21,248 nt of DNA from Phycisphaerales bacterium UBA7812. Its GTDB lineage: Bacteria; Planctomycetota; Phycisphaerae; Phycisphaerales; UBA1924. Of this stretch, positions 14,139-21,248 are shown in pieces. The first letter of the stretch is position 1. Every line of letters starts with the position of its first letter. The DNA is taken from NCBI GenBank assembly GCA_002480345.1, contig DLBY01000164.1, forward strand, positions 1-21,248. Direction: 5' to 3'. Below the pieces are notes generated by a model that saw only the letters and a list, made by a program, of their open reading frames with translations, did not search any database and was not told the origin of the DNA. Made by a program: the position numbers and the translations under genes.

Positions 14139-14359
14139 CGCGTACCTCCTTGTGCACGAGTCGAGCCCGGAGACGGAGCGGTCGGCATCGTGCCGAGTGC
14201 GGGAGTCTCTTCTCCTCCCAAACAAATCCGCGGCAGAGCGTTCCCCGGTGCACGCCTCGGTCGTGCTTTAGTCTAATTCAATTATCGGTTGCGATCGCTC
14301 AAACGGGTGACCGATTTGCCGATTTCTCTCGCGAGAACAGGTGGGTGGTCGGGTATCCC

Positions 14360-14373
14360 CCCACTTGAGTAGG
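14360..14373. promoter_or_regulatory. Candidate operator: imperfect palindrome CCCACTTGAGTAGG
   Basis: Five of seven base pairs in the two half-sites are complementary (CCCACTT against GAGTAGG). Size and symmetry fit the sites used by dimeric LuxR/FixJ-type regulators, and one is encoded divergently about 220 bases away. No second copy was seen in the window. Confidence 0.3.
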
Positions 14374-14379
14374 TTTTGT

Positions 14380-14449
14380 GGCAAAGCCGGCAGAATCTGC
14401 GCAAGTTGCCCAAAAACCGTGTCTTGGGGCCCGGAAGGGGGTTCCGGGC
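14380..14449 (+). promoter_or_regulatory. Possible structured RNA segment with two stem-loops
   Basis: GGCAA (14380-14384) pairs with TTGCC (14406-14410) and encloses GCAG-AAT-CTGC (14390-14400). A second hairpin pairs GCCCGGAA (14429-14436) with TTCCGGGC (14442-14449) around a loop of five G. A further perfect stem, CAGGGT with ACCCTG (14620-14635), lies downstream and is flanked by CAAAG and CTTTG. Direction of transcription and function are unknown. Confidence 0.35.
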
Positions 14450-14769
14450 GGGTCGGCGCGGGCCGATCGCGGGGTGCGGCGCGACACGGACCGGACCTTT
14501 CAGGCTCGGCGATCTAAAGCACTGACTTGAAGAAACTTACGCCGGTCGGGCGTGAATTCACCGCGCGGGGTGGCATTTCCCCGGAATTGAGGCACATTGA
14601 ATCTGAACAAAGTCGCCCTCAGGGTTTGTACCCTGTTTGGAGGCTTTGGCTCAAATGCCCAGTTGCGTGCAGCGCTGGGTGGTCGGCCCTGTAAGGACGG
14701 GGCACGGATCGGGCGCGGCTGGGCTGGCCGCCGCTCGGGTTCTGCTGAGAGAGTGAGAGAGACGGATCG

Positions 14770-15411
14770 ATGACCCTGCTGGCCGGACACTGTGATGCGC
14801 CATTCCCTGCTGTGGATTGGCAGCCTGAGGCGATGGCCCTCCTTGATGAGCGTCATCTCTCGGTCTGGAGTCACGCGCAGGCCCGGAAATCGCAGTTCGC
14901 GGCGAGCCTGGCGCAGTTCCTCGGATCGCAGCGCGAGACGGATGTCGTTCCGCTGTACGGGCGGTACATCGGGGATCTCGAATCGTTCTGCCACCAGCTC
15001 GAGCGGTCGATCCCGGTTCCCAGGCTCGAGCGCCGGTTGGACGGCACCGACAGCGTGACCGAGGCGCTGCGGAGCCGGCAGACCCTGCGGGGTCGGAGCG
15101 TGGCGCGCTCCCGCTACATCGTCTGGAACGACGCGGATGTGCTCCTGCGTGAAGATCGCGACCTGTTCGCGAAGCTCGTGGACGCGATGCTGGGCGTGTG
15201 CGCCGAGGCGGAGTACGCGAGCGAGGATCTGCTCCTGATCCAGCGGTGCGTGTTCGTGGGCGGCCCGGCCCTGGCGGACTATGCCGAGGACGCGGCGGGA
15301 CAGTTCCGTGCCTGGCTCCCCGACGGTCTGGGCGATCCGTTCTGGTCGCTCGTCACGGGTGTGCCGGCGCCGGATGTGCAGTGCATGCACATCGACGCGC
15401 TGATGCCCTGA
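14770..15411 (+). CDS. Hypothetical protein, function unknown
   Basis: The product is 213 residues and soluble in appearance, with no signal peptide or membrane segment. It is preceded by a purine-rich GAGAGAG stretch; the frame is closed by a stop just before the convergent esterase gene. Characteristic parts are HLSVWSHAQARKSQFAASLA, VVPLYGRYIGDLESFCHQLE, RYIVWNDADVLLREDRDLFA and YASEDLLLIQRCVFVGG. The acidic DAD motif and mixed alpha/beta pattern could suggest a nucleotide- or partner-binding fold, but no Walker A or other catalytic signature is seen. Coding status is supported by codon bias like the neighbours and by sensible globular composition. The long structured leader suggests that its expression is regulated. 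Confidence 0.7.
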   Translation: MTLLAGHCDAPFPAVDWQPEAMALLDERHLSVWSHAQARKSQFAASLAQFLGSQRETDVVPLYGRYIGDLESFCHQLERSIPVPRLERRLDGTDSVTEALRSRQTLRGRSVARSRYIVWNDADVLLREDRDLFAKLVDAMLGVCAEAEYASEDLLLIQRCVFVGGPALADYAEDAAGQFRAWLPDGLGDPFWSLVTGVPAPDVQCMHIDALMP

Positions 15412-15450
15412 CCGGCCTCGCTCACCACCCATCTCTCCGAACCAACCCGA

Positions 15451-16392
15451 TCAATCCGCGACGCCGGTGAAGTGCTCGATGAACGCGAGCAGATCCGCGA
15501 GGTCGTAGCGGTCGACGGGCGGTGCGATGTCCGCCTTGGGATCCCGCACCGCGAACGATGCCGCGAACAGCGCGATGTCCGCGAGATCGTGGATCCGATT
15601 GGCGTCCAGGTCCGCGCGGCTCAGGGGCTCGGGGCGCGTCGTGAGCAATCCGCCCGCGACACGCCCGAAATCGGCGCTGGGGGCGTAGATCCCGTCAGGA
15701 TCGTCGTGATCGCCCAGGTGCCAGAGATCGAGACGGGGCCAATCCCGGCTGTCGATCCATGCGCCGATCGCGGTGCTGTCCCCGACGCCGCGCTGCATCT
15801 CGCGGGTCGCCTCGATGTCCTCGGGGTAGCGATAGGCATCGAGCAGGAGGTCGTCGTCGCCGTTGTAGTCGATCAGGGTGATGACGAAGGGGAGGTCGTG
15901 ATCGAGCGTGAAGCGGTCCTCGAGCGCGTTGAGCATGAAGTGGAAGCGCGCCGGATACGGGACGCGGTCGTACTCGCGGGCGCTGTCCGCCTCGCCCTGG
16001 AACCAGACGAAGCCCGCGATGTCCCAGGTCTGCCCCGCGGTCTCGATCTCGCGGATGCGTTCCTGGAGACCCGCCGAGCCGTCCGGATTCCAGAAATCCG
16101 CGAGGAAGTTCGGGCCGAACTCGTAGACCCCGGGTGCCGACCCGATGACCCACTGCTTGATTTTGTTGCCCCCGTGGAAACGGTGGAACACCTCTGCCCG
16201 CTCGTAGCGGCCCGAACCCGCGATCGCCTGCGCGACGCCTTCCGCGAACTCCGCCCGCGCGTTGGACTGACCCGCGACGATCACGATGTCGATGTGATCG
16301 CCCGTCCCGGCCTGGGCGGGTGTAGCGGCATCGGCGCTCGGCATCGCGATGCACGCGGAACAGATCGTGGCGGTGATGGCGGTCTGCAGCAT
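15451..16392 (-). CDS. Exported SGNH / sialate O-acetylesterase-like hydrolase with dockerin-like tail (esterase A)
   Basis: The product is 313 residues. Residues 1-23 form a signal peptide (cut near SADA-ATP), which sets the start. The catalytic domain shows IVIVAGQSNAR with the nucleophile Ser43 in the GQSN block, then FVWFQGEADS (the GxE block of SASA/CE6-type carbohydrate acetylesterases) and RLDLWHLGD with a likely catalytic His. The expected reaction is removal of acetyl groups from sugars outside the cell. The C-terminal 55 residues form a degenerate dockerin-like pair: RADLDANRIHDLADIALFAASF, of which the first loop keeps several acidic positions, then ADIAPPVDRYDLADLLAFIEHF. The protein ends TGVAD without the Gly-Cys seen in the propellers. 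It follows esterase B by 83 bases on the same strand and may be co-transcribed with it. Its own ribosome binding site is weak. Confidence 0.85.
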   Translation of the reverse strand: MLQTAITATICSACIAMPSADAATPAQAGTGDHIDIVIVAGQSNARAEFAEGVAQAIAGSGRYERAEVFHRFHGGNKIKQWVIGSAPGVYEFGPNFLADFWNPDGSAGLQERIREIETAGQTWDIAGFVWFQGEADSAREYDRVPYPARFHFMLNALEDRFTLDHDLPFVITLIDYNGDDDLLLDAYRYPEDIEATREMQRGVGDSTAIGAWIDSRDWPRLDLWHLGDHDDPDGIYAPSADFGRVAGGLLTTRPEPLSRADLDANRIHDLADIALFAASFAVRDPKADIAPPVDRYDLADLLAFIEHFTGVAD

Positions 16393-16475
16393 GGATCTCT
16401 CGGGGGGCTCGTTCCACCAGAGTATCGCCTGCGACAAGGCCCGCGCCAAGCGAATTCCGAGCCCCACGCCCCCTG

Positions 16476-17411
16476 CTACGGCCCGGTGAACAGGTCGATG
16501 AAGGCGTTGATGTCCGCAAGGTCGAGCACGCCGATCGGGAGGGCGAGATCGCTCCGCGGGTCGCCCGCGGCGAAGCCCTCGCCGAAGGCGTTGATATCTG
16601 ACAGGTCCAGCACGCCGTCGGCGTTGAGGTCCGCGCGGGTCGGCGCACGCTCGATCCCGAGATAGATCGCCGCCTGCGCGGCCCCGAAATCGCCCGCGAG
16701 CGCGTAGAGCCCCCTCGGGTCGCCGAGGTCGCCGATGTGCCAGAGATCGAAGCGGGGCCATCCGCGGCTGTCGACCGACTCGATCGTCGGATCCGCCTCC
16801 GCGATCTCGCGCTGGATGGCGCGCATCGCGTCGATGTCCTCTGGGGTGCGCCCGCCCGCCTGCGCCAGGGCGTCGGCATCCCCGTTGAAGTCGATCTCGG
16901 TGATGACCACGCGCAGGTCACGGGGGAGCTCGTAGGCCGCCTCGAGTGTCGCGATCATGTGCTCGAACCGCGACCTGTAGAGCGAGCGATGGAGCGGGCT
17001 GCCCGAATCGCCCTCGCCCTGGAACCAGACGAAGCCGTCGAGTGTCCAGGTCTCGCCCGACGCTTCGATCTCGGCGATCTCCTGCTGGAGCGACGAGGTG
17101 CCGTCGGGGTTCCAGAGATCCGCGAGGAAGTTGTCGCCCAGCGTGTGCGCGCCCGCCTCGCCCCCGATCCAGCGGACCATCCAGTTGCCGCTGTGGTGCC
17201 TGTGGAACAGCCTCGCATCCGGGATCGCGCCCGAGGCCTCGATCGCTTCGATGAACCCTTCCGCGAACCGCGGACGGGCGTTGGATTGCCCCGTGACAAT
17301 GATGATGCTGTGGTGCTGCCCGGCGCTCTGCGCGTCCGACTCGGTTGCACAGACGAGCACCGCTGTGAGTGCGCACGCGACAGCGCGCGCCGATCGCGCC
17401 CGATCAGCCAT
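16476..17411 (-). CDS. Exported SGNH / sialate O-acetylesterase-like hydrolase with dockerin-like tail (esterase B)
   Basis: The product is 311 residues. The start at 17411 is supported by GGAGG seven bases upstream and by a signal peptide at 1-27 (AVACALTAVLVCATESDA). It is a paralog of esterase A along the whole chain: IIIVTGQSNARPRF (Ser43), GDNFLADLWNPDGTSSLQQEI, GFVWFQGEGDSGS, VVITEIDFNGDAD and FDLWHIGDLGDPRGLYA. The tail has a complete Ca2+-type loop, RADLNADGVLDLSDINAFGEGF, followed by the ligand-poor SDLALPIGVLDLADINAFIDLF, and ends TGP. It is likely first in a two-gene transcript with esterase A. The paralogs keep the same block order, so a recent tandem duplication followed by divergence is probable. 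Substrate (acetylated glycan) is inferred from the SASA-type blocks only. Confidence 0.86.
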   Translation of the reverse strand: MADRARSARAVACALTAVLVCATESDAQSAGQHHSIIIVTGQSNARPRFAEGFIEAIEASGAIPDARLFHRHHSGNWMVRWIGGEAGAHTLGDNFLADLWNPDGTSSLQQEIAEIEASGETWTLDGFVWFQGEGDSGSPLHRSLYRSRFEHMIATLEAAYELPRDLRVVITEIDFNGDADALAQAGGRTPEDIDAMRAIQREIAEADPTIESVDSRGWPRFDLWHIGDLGDPRGLYALAGDFGAAQAAIYLGIERAPTRADLNADGVLDLSDINAFGEGFAAGDPRSDLALPIGVLDLADINAFIDLFTGP

Positions 17412-17807
17412 GATTCGCCTCCGATCGTGGTGTCTTCTCTTCCTGTCCCGCCGGGCGATTCCCGGCGCACCGGCGCGAACAAGCCGCGGGTGCGGACGCT
17501 CGGGGCGTGCTCTTCCCAGCGCCCCGGCGTCCGTGAGAGACCCTATCTCGAAAGCGCTCGCCGGCAAGCCTCGTCGGGTGCGCACGGTTCGGGACCACTG
17601 CATCGGTGATGTCAGTCCCGGACGGAATCCCGGTCGGTCCTGCCACGGTGTCGTCAGTCGAGCCCCTGGAGCGCGCGCCGGACGCGGGCCCGCGACGCTG
17701 ACAGAACGGTGTCAGCCGCGTGTCTCGAGCCGCGGCGGGTCCCACGCCCATCGGGAATCGGGCTACGCTCGCAGAACCCGGGCGGCGGCGCCCGGCGGGG
17801 GAAGACC
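17412..17807. other. Intergenic region between divergent esterase B and WYL regulator genes
   Basis: These 396 bases hold no believable gene. They contain the Shine-Dalgarno of esterase B at the left edge, a perfect inverted repeat at 17697-17716, further TCAGTC-like pieces near 17610 and 17654, a TACGCT box at 17764-17769, and GGGGGAAG before the ATG at 17808. The region probably carries both divergent promoters. Confidence 0.5.
17697..17716. promoter_or_regulatory. Candidate operator: perfect 7-bp inverted repeat GCTGACA / TGTCAGC
   Basis: The two arms are perfectly complementary and separated by GAACGG. The repeat lies about 50 bases upstream of the TACGCT box and 91 bases before the WYL regulator start, a position suited to autoregulation or to control of the divergent esterase genes. 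An RNA hairpin is an alternative reading. Confidence 0.45.
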
Positions 17808-18791
17808 ATGGCTGAATACACCCGCGTGCACCGCCTGTTGCGTCTGCTGACGCTGATCCAGGGCGGGACGGGCTGGACGCCCGAACGCCTCGCAGAGGAG
17901 TGCGAGGTCAGCGTCCGCACGATCTATCGCGACCTGAAGGAACTCGAGGGCGCCGGGATCGGGATCGAGTTCGACCGCAGCGCGAAGACCTACAGGCTCC
18001 CGCAGGATTTCTTCCTGCCCCCCGTGCAGCTGACGGCGCGGGAGGCGCTCTCCCTGAGCGTGCTGTGCGAGCAGGTGGCACAAAGGGAGCAGATCCCGTT
18101 CATCCGCCCCGCGGTGCAGGCGATGGAGAAGATCCAGGCGGCGTTGCCGCTCGATATCCGAGACGAGATCTCGAGGGTGAGCGAGGCGGTCTACATCCAG
18201 ACCGCGCGGACGATGCCCCCCGACGGGCACGAGGACATGTTCGATCGGATCAGCCGGGCGATCACGGCGCGCCGGGTGCTGCGCTGCCGGTACGAGTCGC
18301 TGAGCGGTGAGGGGGACGGCGAGGAATTCGCCTTCATGCCCTACGCGCTCTACTTCGCGGTGCGCGCCTGGTACGCGGTGGGCCACCACGGCGGGCGCGG
18401 CGAGACGCGGACGCTCAAGCTCAACCGGTTCGTGGGCGCGACGCTCACCGAGGAGGCGTACGAGATCCCCGAGGGGTTCAGCCTGCGCGCCCACCTGGGT
18501 AACGCGTGGCGCATGATCCGCGGGGTACCGCGCTGCGAGGTCGTGCTGGAGTTCGACGCCTCGTTCGCGGAGACGATCGCGGACACCGCGTGGCACCGGA
18601 CGCAGCGGATCGAGCACCTGGACGACGGGGGCATCGTGTTCCGGTGCACCGTGGACGGGCTCGACGAGATCGTGTGGTGGGTGCTCTCGATGGGGAGCGC
18701 GTGCCGGGTGATCGAGCCGCCCGAGCTGCGGGAACGGGTGCGCGAGCAGGCCTCGTCCGTTGCGGCGATGTACACCCACGCGTCGGGTTGA
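17808..18791 (+). CDS. WYL-domain transcriptional regulator (HTH_11/DeoR-like N-terminus)
   Basis: The product is 327 residues, typical for the PafC/YafY-like family. The start is set by GGGGGAAG five bases before the ATG. The winged helix-turn-helix is at about 5-65: RVHRLLRLLTLIQGG, then the recognition stretch LAEECEVSVRTIYRDLKELEGAGI and the wing FDRSAKTYRL. A helical linker follows. The WYL domain is at about 145-215 (MFDRISRAITARRVLRCRYES, then PYALYFAVRAWYAVGHH and RTLKLNRF), and a C-terminal WCX-like segment has VVLEFDASFAETI and IVWWVLSMG. WYL domains bind nucleic acid or nucleotide-type ligands and often control DNA-damage or defence genes. Here rsmD and a helicase follow, which is compatible with a genome-maintenance link but does not prove it. 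Confidence 0.93.
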   Translation: MAEYTRVHRLLRLLTLIQGGTGWTPERLAEECEVSVRTIYRDLKELEGAGIGIEFDRSAKTYRLPQDFFLPPVQLTAREALSLSVLCEQVAQREQIPFIRPAVQAMEKIQAALPLDIRDEISRVSEAVYIQTARTMPPDGHEDMFDRISRAITARRVLRCRYESLSGEGDGEEFAFMPYALYFAVRAWYAVGHHGGRGETRTLKLNRFVGATLTEEAYEIPEGFSLRAHLGNAWRMIRGVPRCEVVLEFDASFAETIADTAWHRTQRIEHLDDGGIVFRCTVDGLDEIVWWVLSMGSACRVIEPPELRERVREQASSVAAMYTHASG

Positions 18792-18819
18792 ACGCGGTCG
18801 ATCCCGCGCGATCGCCGAA

Positions 18820-18825
18820 TACACT
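18820..18825 (+). promoter_or_regulatory. Candidate -10 box (TACACT) of the rsmD-helicase transcript
   Basis: TACACT matches the box ahead of the lipoprotein gene and lies 49 bases before the rsmD ATG. A partial -35 (TCGATC) sits 16 bases upstream. Unlike the lipoprotein and isomerase genes, this would give a leadered mRNA of about 43 bases. Confidence 0.35.
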
Positions 18826-18874
18826 GACGCGTCCGGCGCACCGACAGCAGGGCGACCCCAGCGAGAGCACACCC

Positions 18875-19645
18875 ATGCGGATTATCTCGGGCAAGCACAA
18901 GGGCAAGAAGCTCACGCCGCCCCCCGACTCGAAGACCACGCGTCCGATCACCGATCGCGTCAAGGAAAGCGTGTTCAACCTGCTGAGGGGTCATTGGGAG
19001 GGCGCCCATGTCGTGGACCTGTTCACCGGGACAGGCTCGATCGGCCTCGAGGCCTACAGCCGGGGCGCGGCGCGGGTGCTGATGGTCGAAAAGGACCGGA
19101 AGATCGCCCGGATCGTCCAGCGCAACATCGAGGCGGTGGGCAACCCCGCCGCGTGCGACCTGCTGATCGGGGACGCGCTGGGGCCCGCGGCCCTGAGCCG
19201 GGCGCCGACCCCGGTGAACATCCTGTTCGCGGACCCGCCCTACCCGCTCGTGCGCGATCCCGACGGCTGGCAGCGGGTGCGCGGTCAGTTCGTGCGCATG
19301 ATCGACCTGATGACCTTCGAGGGGTTCGCTGTTCTGCGCACGCCCTGGCCCTTCCTGCACGCGACGGACCGGGGGGCGACACCCACCGGCGCGCGCAGAA
19401 CCGGGAGCGGGGAACGCGCATCGTCCCCGAAGTCGGTGACGATCGACCTCGCGAACATCGACGACGAGGCGATGGACCGGATCGAGGCGGAGTTCCTCCG
19501 CGGCGCGCACGCCGACCGGTACACCCCGGTGGATCTCGCGCTCGAGAACGCGGTCGGGCCCGAGACGCATGTGTACGGCTCCACCGCGGTCCACCTCTAC
19601 ATGCGGCGTCGGAGCGAACCGGTTCAACCGGCGGAGGACGCGTGA
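18875..19645 (+). CDS. rsmD: 16S rRNA (guanine(966)-N(2))-methyltransferase RsmD
   Basis: The product is 256 residues. It would methylate N2 of G966 in 16S rRNA using S-adenosylmethionine. The opening MRIISGKHKGKKL and RPITDRVKESVFNLL are diagnostic of RsmD. SAM-binding motif I is DLFTGTGSIGLEA at 48-60, VEKDRK at 71-76 follows, and the catalytic motif IV is FADPPY at 118-123. The chain is longer than the roughly 190-200 residues of E. coli RsmD. The extra length lies after the methylase core, from about residue 165 to 230, with a Ser/Thr/Arg-rich piece and an acidic IANIDDEAMDRIEAEFL stretch. The stop overlaps the helicase start by one base (TGATG), so the two are translationally coupled. 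Confidence 0.93.
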   Translation: MRIISGKHKGKKLTPPPDSKTTRPITDRVKESVFNLLRGHWEGAHVVDLFTGTGSIGLEAYSRGAARVLMVEKDRKIARIVQRNIEAVGNPAACDLLIGDALGPAALSRAPTPVNILFADPPYPLVRDPDGWQRVRGQFVRMIDLMTFEGFAVLRTPWPFLHATDRGATPTGARRTGSGERASSPKSVTIDLANIDDEAMDRIEAEFLRGAHADRYTPVDLALENAVGPETHVYGSTAVHLYMRRRSEPVQPAEDA

Positions 19646-21248
19646 TGAGCGGGCTGTTCGAGGCGGATCCCGTTGCCGGCAACGCGGGCGACGAGCCGGG
19701 CAAGTTCCTCAAGGGTCTCAACGATGCGCAGCGGCGTGCCGTGGAGCACGAGGGCGGGCCTTTAATCGTGCTCGCGGGCCCGGGGACGGGCAAGACGCGC
19801 GTGATCACGAGGCGGATCGCGCACCTCATCTCGGACCGGGGGGTAAACCCCGACGGGATCCTCGCGCTGACTTTCACCAACAAGGCCGCGGGGGAGATGC
19901 GTGATCGCCTGGGGGGGATGCTTGACCCGGTGACCGCGTCGCGGATCAACGCGTACACCTTCAACGGGTTCGGGGCGATGCTGCTCCGCCGGTTCAGCGA
20001 TCTCGCGGGCCTTCCGGCCGACCCCGAGCTCATCGACTCCGCGCAGCGGATGCGGATGATGCGGGCCATCGTTCGCGACCGTGCGCTGTTCCGCGACGCG
20101 ATCGCGACGGGCCTCGACAGCGCGATCCGGAATGCGCAGGCGTTGATCGCCGCGATGACCAGCGCGGGGCTCACGCCCGAGACGGCGCGCGATCGCGTCG
20201 AGGCCCGATCGGCGTCGCTCCCCGGGCTCGGGCTGGGCGAGGAGGAGGCCCTCGCCGAGCGGGGGCGCGCGGACCGCCTGCGCGAGATCGTCGGGCTCTG
20301 GGACGCGTTCGACGGCGCGTGCCTCGCGGAGGGGCTGATCGGTTTCGACCACCAGGTCGCGTGGTCCAACCGCGTGCTGCGGACCAGCGAGCTTGCGCGG
20401 TCGATGGTGCGGGTCGACTACCGGCACATCGTCGTCGATGAGTTCCAGGATGTGAACGACGCCCAGATCGAGCTGCTCCGCCTGCTCGCGCCCCCCGACG
20501 CGAACGGGGGCCTCGGGCCCGACCTGTGCATCGTGGGCGACGACGACCAGGCGATCTACGGCTTCCGCGGCGCCGACGATCGCGCGTTCCAGAAGTTCGC
20601 CGATACCTGGACCGGCGCGACCACCGTGATGCTCGAGGAGAACTACCGGAGCGCGAGCGTCGTGCTCAGCGCCGCGGCGACGATCATCGAGGCTGCGCAC
20701 GAACGGTTCCGTCCCGACAAGATCGTCCGACGCGCCGAGCGCGAGGACGAGCCCGGAGAGCCCGGGGGCGCCGCGGTCGAGGGTGTCAAGCTGGAGCACC
20801 ACCTCCAGGCTGGCGAGGCGATCGCGGCGATGATCCGCGCCGACCTGGACGCGCGCGAGGGCGCGAAGCCGGGCGATCACGCCGTCATCGCGCGGAACTG
20901 GACCGAGATCGATCGCATCCGTTCGACGCTGGAGATCGAGGGGGTTCCGTGCCGCGCCGCGCGCGCCGCGGCGCCGTCGGACGACCCGGGGGTGCTGGAT
21001 GTGCTGGCGTGGGTCGACCTGCTGCTGAACCCGTCGCACTCCTGGTCGGCGCGGAGGCTGCTCGTGCGCCCCCCGTTCTCGCTTCCCATCGAGTGGGTGA
21101 AGCGCACCGAGCAGGTCTATCACGCGAAGCGCTCGCGCGTTGAGCACGCGAACCGCAAGGCCCGCGAGCAGGCGGACGACCCCGACACCGCGACGGATAC
21201 CGAGTTTCCTCACTTCGCGTCGTGGCTCGACGACGGGGTCGAGGCGGG
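19645..21248 (+). CDS. UvrD/PcrA/Rep-family ATP-dependent DNA helicase, N-terminal 534 codons (gene cut by window edge)
   Basis: The frame is open from the ATG at 19645 to the window end. It is a superfamily 1A 3'-5' DNA helicase. Motifs in order are the Q-motif region LNDAQRRAVEH, Walker A GPGTGKT (45-51), motif Ia LTFTNKAAGEM, motif II VVDEFQD, motif III VGDDDQAIYGFRGA and motif IV ENYRS. These are followed by part of domain 2A (HAVIARNWTEIDRIRSTLEIEGVPCR). The 1B region holds an Arg/Ala-rich insert. After about residue 480 a charged segment (VKRTEQVYHAKRSRVEHANRK) begins, where the 2B domain is expected. The last motifs (V, VI) lie beyond the window, so the choice between UvrD, PcrA and Rep cannot be made. 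The start codon overlaps the rsmD stop; the Shine-Dalgarno GGAGGA lies inside rsmD. Confidence 0.95.
   Translation, partial: MSGLFEADPVAGNAGDEPGKFLKGLNDAQRRAVEHEGGPLIVLAGPGTGKTRVITRRIAHLISDRGVNPDGILALTFTNKAAGEMRDRLGGMLDPVTASRINAYTFNGFGAMLLRRFSDLAGLPADPELIDSAQRMRMMRAIVRDRALFRDAIATGLDSAIRNAQALIAAMTSAGLTPETARDRVEARSASLPGLGLGEEEALAERGRADRLREIVGLWDAFDGACLAEGLIGFDHQVAWSNRVLRTSELARSMVRVDYRHIVVDEFQDVNDAQIELLRLLAPPDANGGLGPDLCIVGDDDQAIYGFRGADDRAFQKFADTWTGATTVMLEENYRSASVVLSAAATIIEAAHERFRPDKIVRRAEREDEPGEPGGAAVEGVKLEHHLQAGEAIAAMIRADLDAREGAKPGDHAVIARNWTEIDRIRSTLEIEGVPCRAARAAAPSDDPGVLDVLAWVDLLLNPSHSWSARRLLVRPPFSLPIEWVKRTEQVYHAKRSRVEHANRKAREQADDPDTATDTEFPHFASWLDDGVEA

Larger units (their letters stand above)
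14139..14769. other. Long noncoding region between the LuxR-type regulator and a hypothetical gene
   Basis: These 631 bases are visibly less GC-rich than their surroundings and contain no believable gene. They hold an AT-rich patch at about 14265-14300 (likely the regulator's promoter area), the imperfect palindrome at 14360-14373, hairpins at 14182-14196, 14380-14410, 14429-14449 and 14608-14648, and a purine-rich GAGAGAG stretch before the ATG at 14770. The density of short perfect stems suggests a structured RNA leader or small RNA on the plus strand, but no known RNA family was recognised. Confidence 0.5.

Noticed and set aside
14380..14410. Resemblance of GGCAAAGCC to part of the cyclic-di-GMP (GEMM) riboswitch
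   Set aside because: Only the short GCAAAGCC string matches; the other conserved elements and the two-helix layout are not present.
15472..16665. 397-residue plus-strand open frame opposite the esterases
   Set aside because: It is antisense to two related esterases with signal peptides and catalytic blocks, and the translation shows no domain.
19762..21213. 483-residue minus-strand open frame at the right end
   Set aside because: The plus-strand frame starting at 19645 has all the SF1A helicase motifs up to NYRS and is open to the window edge.

Overview
The window is about 70% GC. Three sequence features point to a planctomycete of the class Phycisphaerae: a prepilin-like protein with a degenerate H-X9-DG-type tail, several secreted proteins ending in a dockerin-like domain (three of them finishing in Gly-Cys), and 5'-TACA(C/G)T promoter-like boxes placed next to start codons. 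This taxonomic call is an inference from protein style; no rRNA or tRNA gene is visible.

Layout. Positions 1-859 (minus) hold an ECF sigma factor gene translationally coupled to a putative anti-sigma factor that runs off the left edge. Diverging from it are a prepilin-like secreted protein (1388-2116) and an exported cyclophilin-type peptidyl-prolyl isomerase (2181-3212), which converges on a beta-barrel outer-membrane-like protein (3228-4253, minus). Positions 4567-9951 carry a tandem array of three paralogous exported proteins of about 545 residues. Each has seven DGGY-type repeats, probably a seven-bladed propeller, and a C-terminal dockerin-like domain. Their leaders contain GC-rich hairpins that expose GGA-type loops. 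Next come csaA (10123-10476), a T-poor noncoding stretch, a group II PLP-dependent decarboxylase (11001-12485) and a small lipoprotein (12527-13105). A LuxR-type regulator (13212-14138, minus) faces a hypothetical gene (14770-15411) across 631 bp of lower-GC, hairpin-rich noncoding DNA. Two tandem SGNH/sialate-O-acetylesterase-like secreted enzymes with dockerin-like tails (15451-16392 and 16476-17411, minus) follow. The right end is a plus-strand set: a WYL-domain regulator, rsmD, and a UvrD/PcrA-type helicase that overlaps rsmD by one base and runs off the right edge.

How the genes relate. Five proteins (three propellers, two esterases) share a dockerin-like tail, so they probably use a common surface or envelope sorting route. 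The most unusual signal is in the noncoding DNA of the propeller array. The first gene's leader carries two hairpins with different stems but an identical 10-nt loop. The second gene's leader has two hairpins sharing a GAAC loop. The third has a hairpin with a GGAGGA-containing loop. This looks like a post-transcriptional control region (CsrA-like or ribosome-mimicking), which is inference. No CRISPR array, insertion sequence, integrase, tRNA or rRNA was seen.
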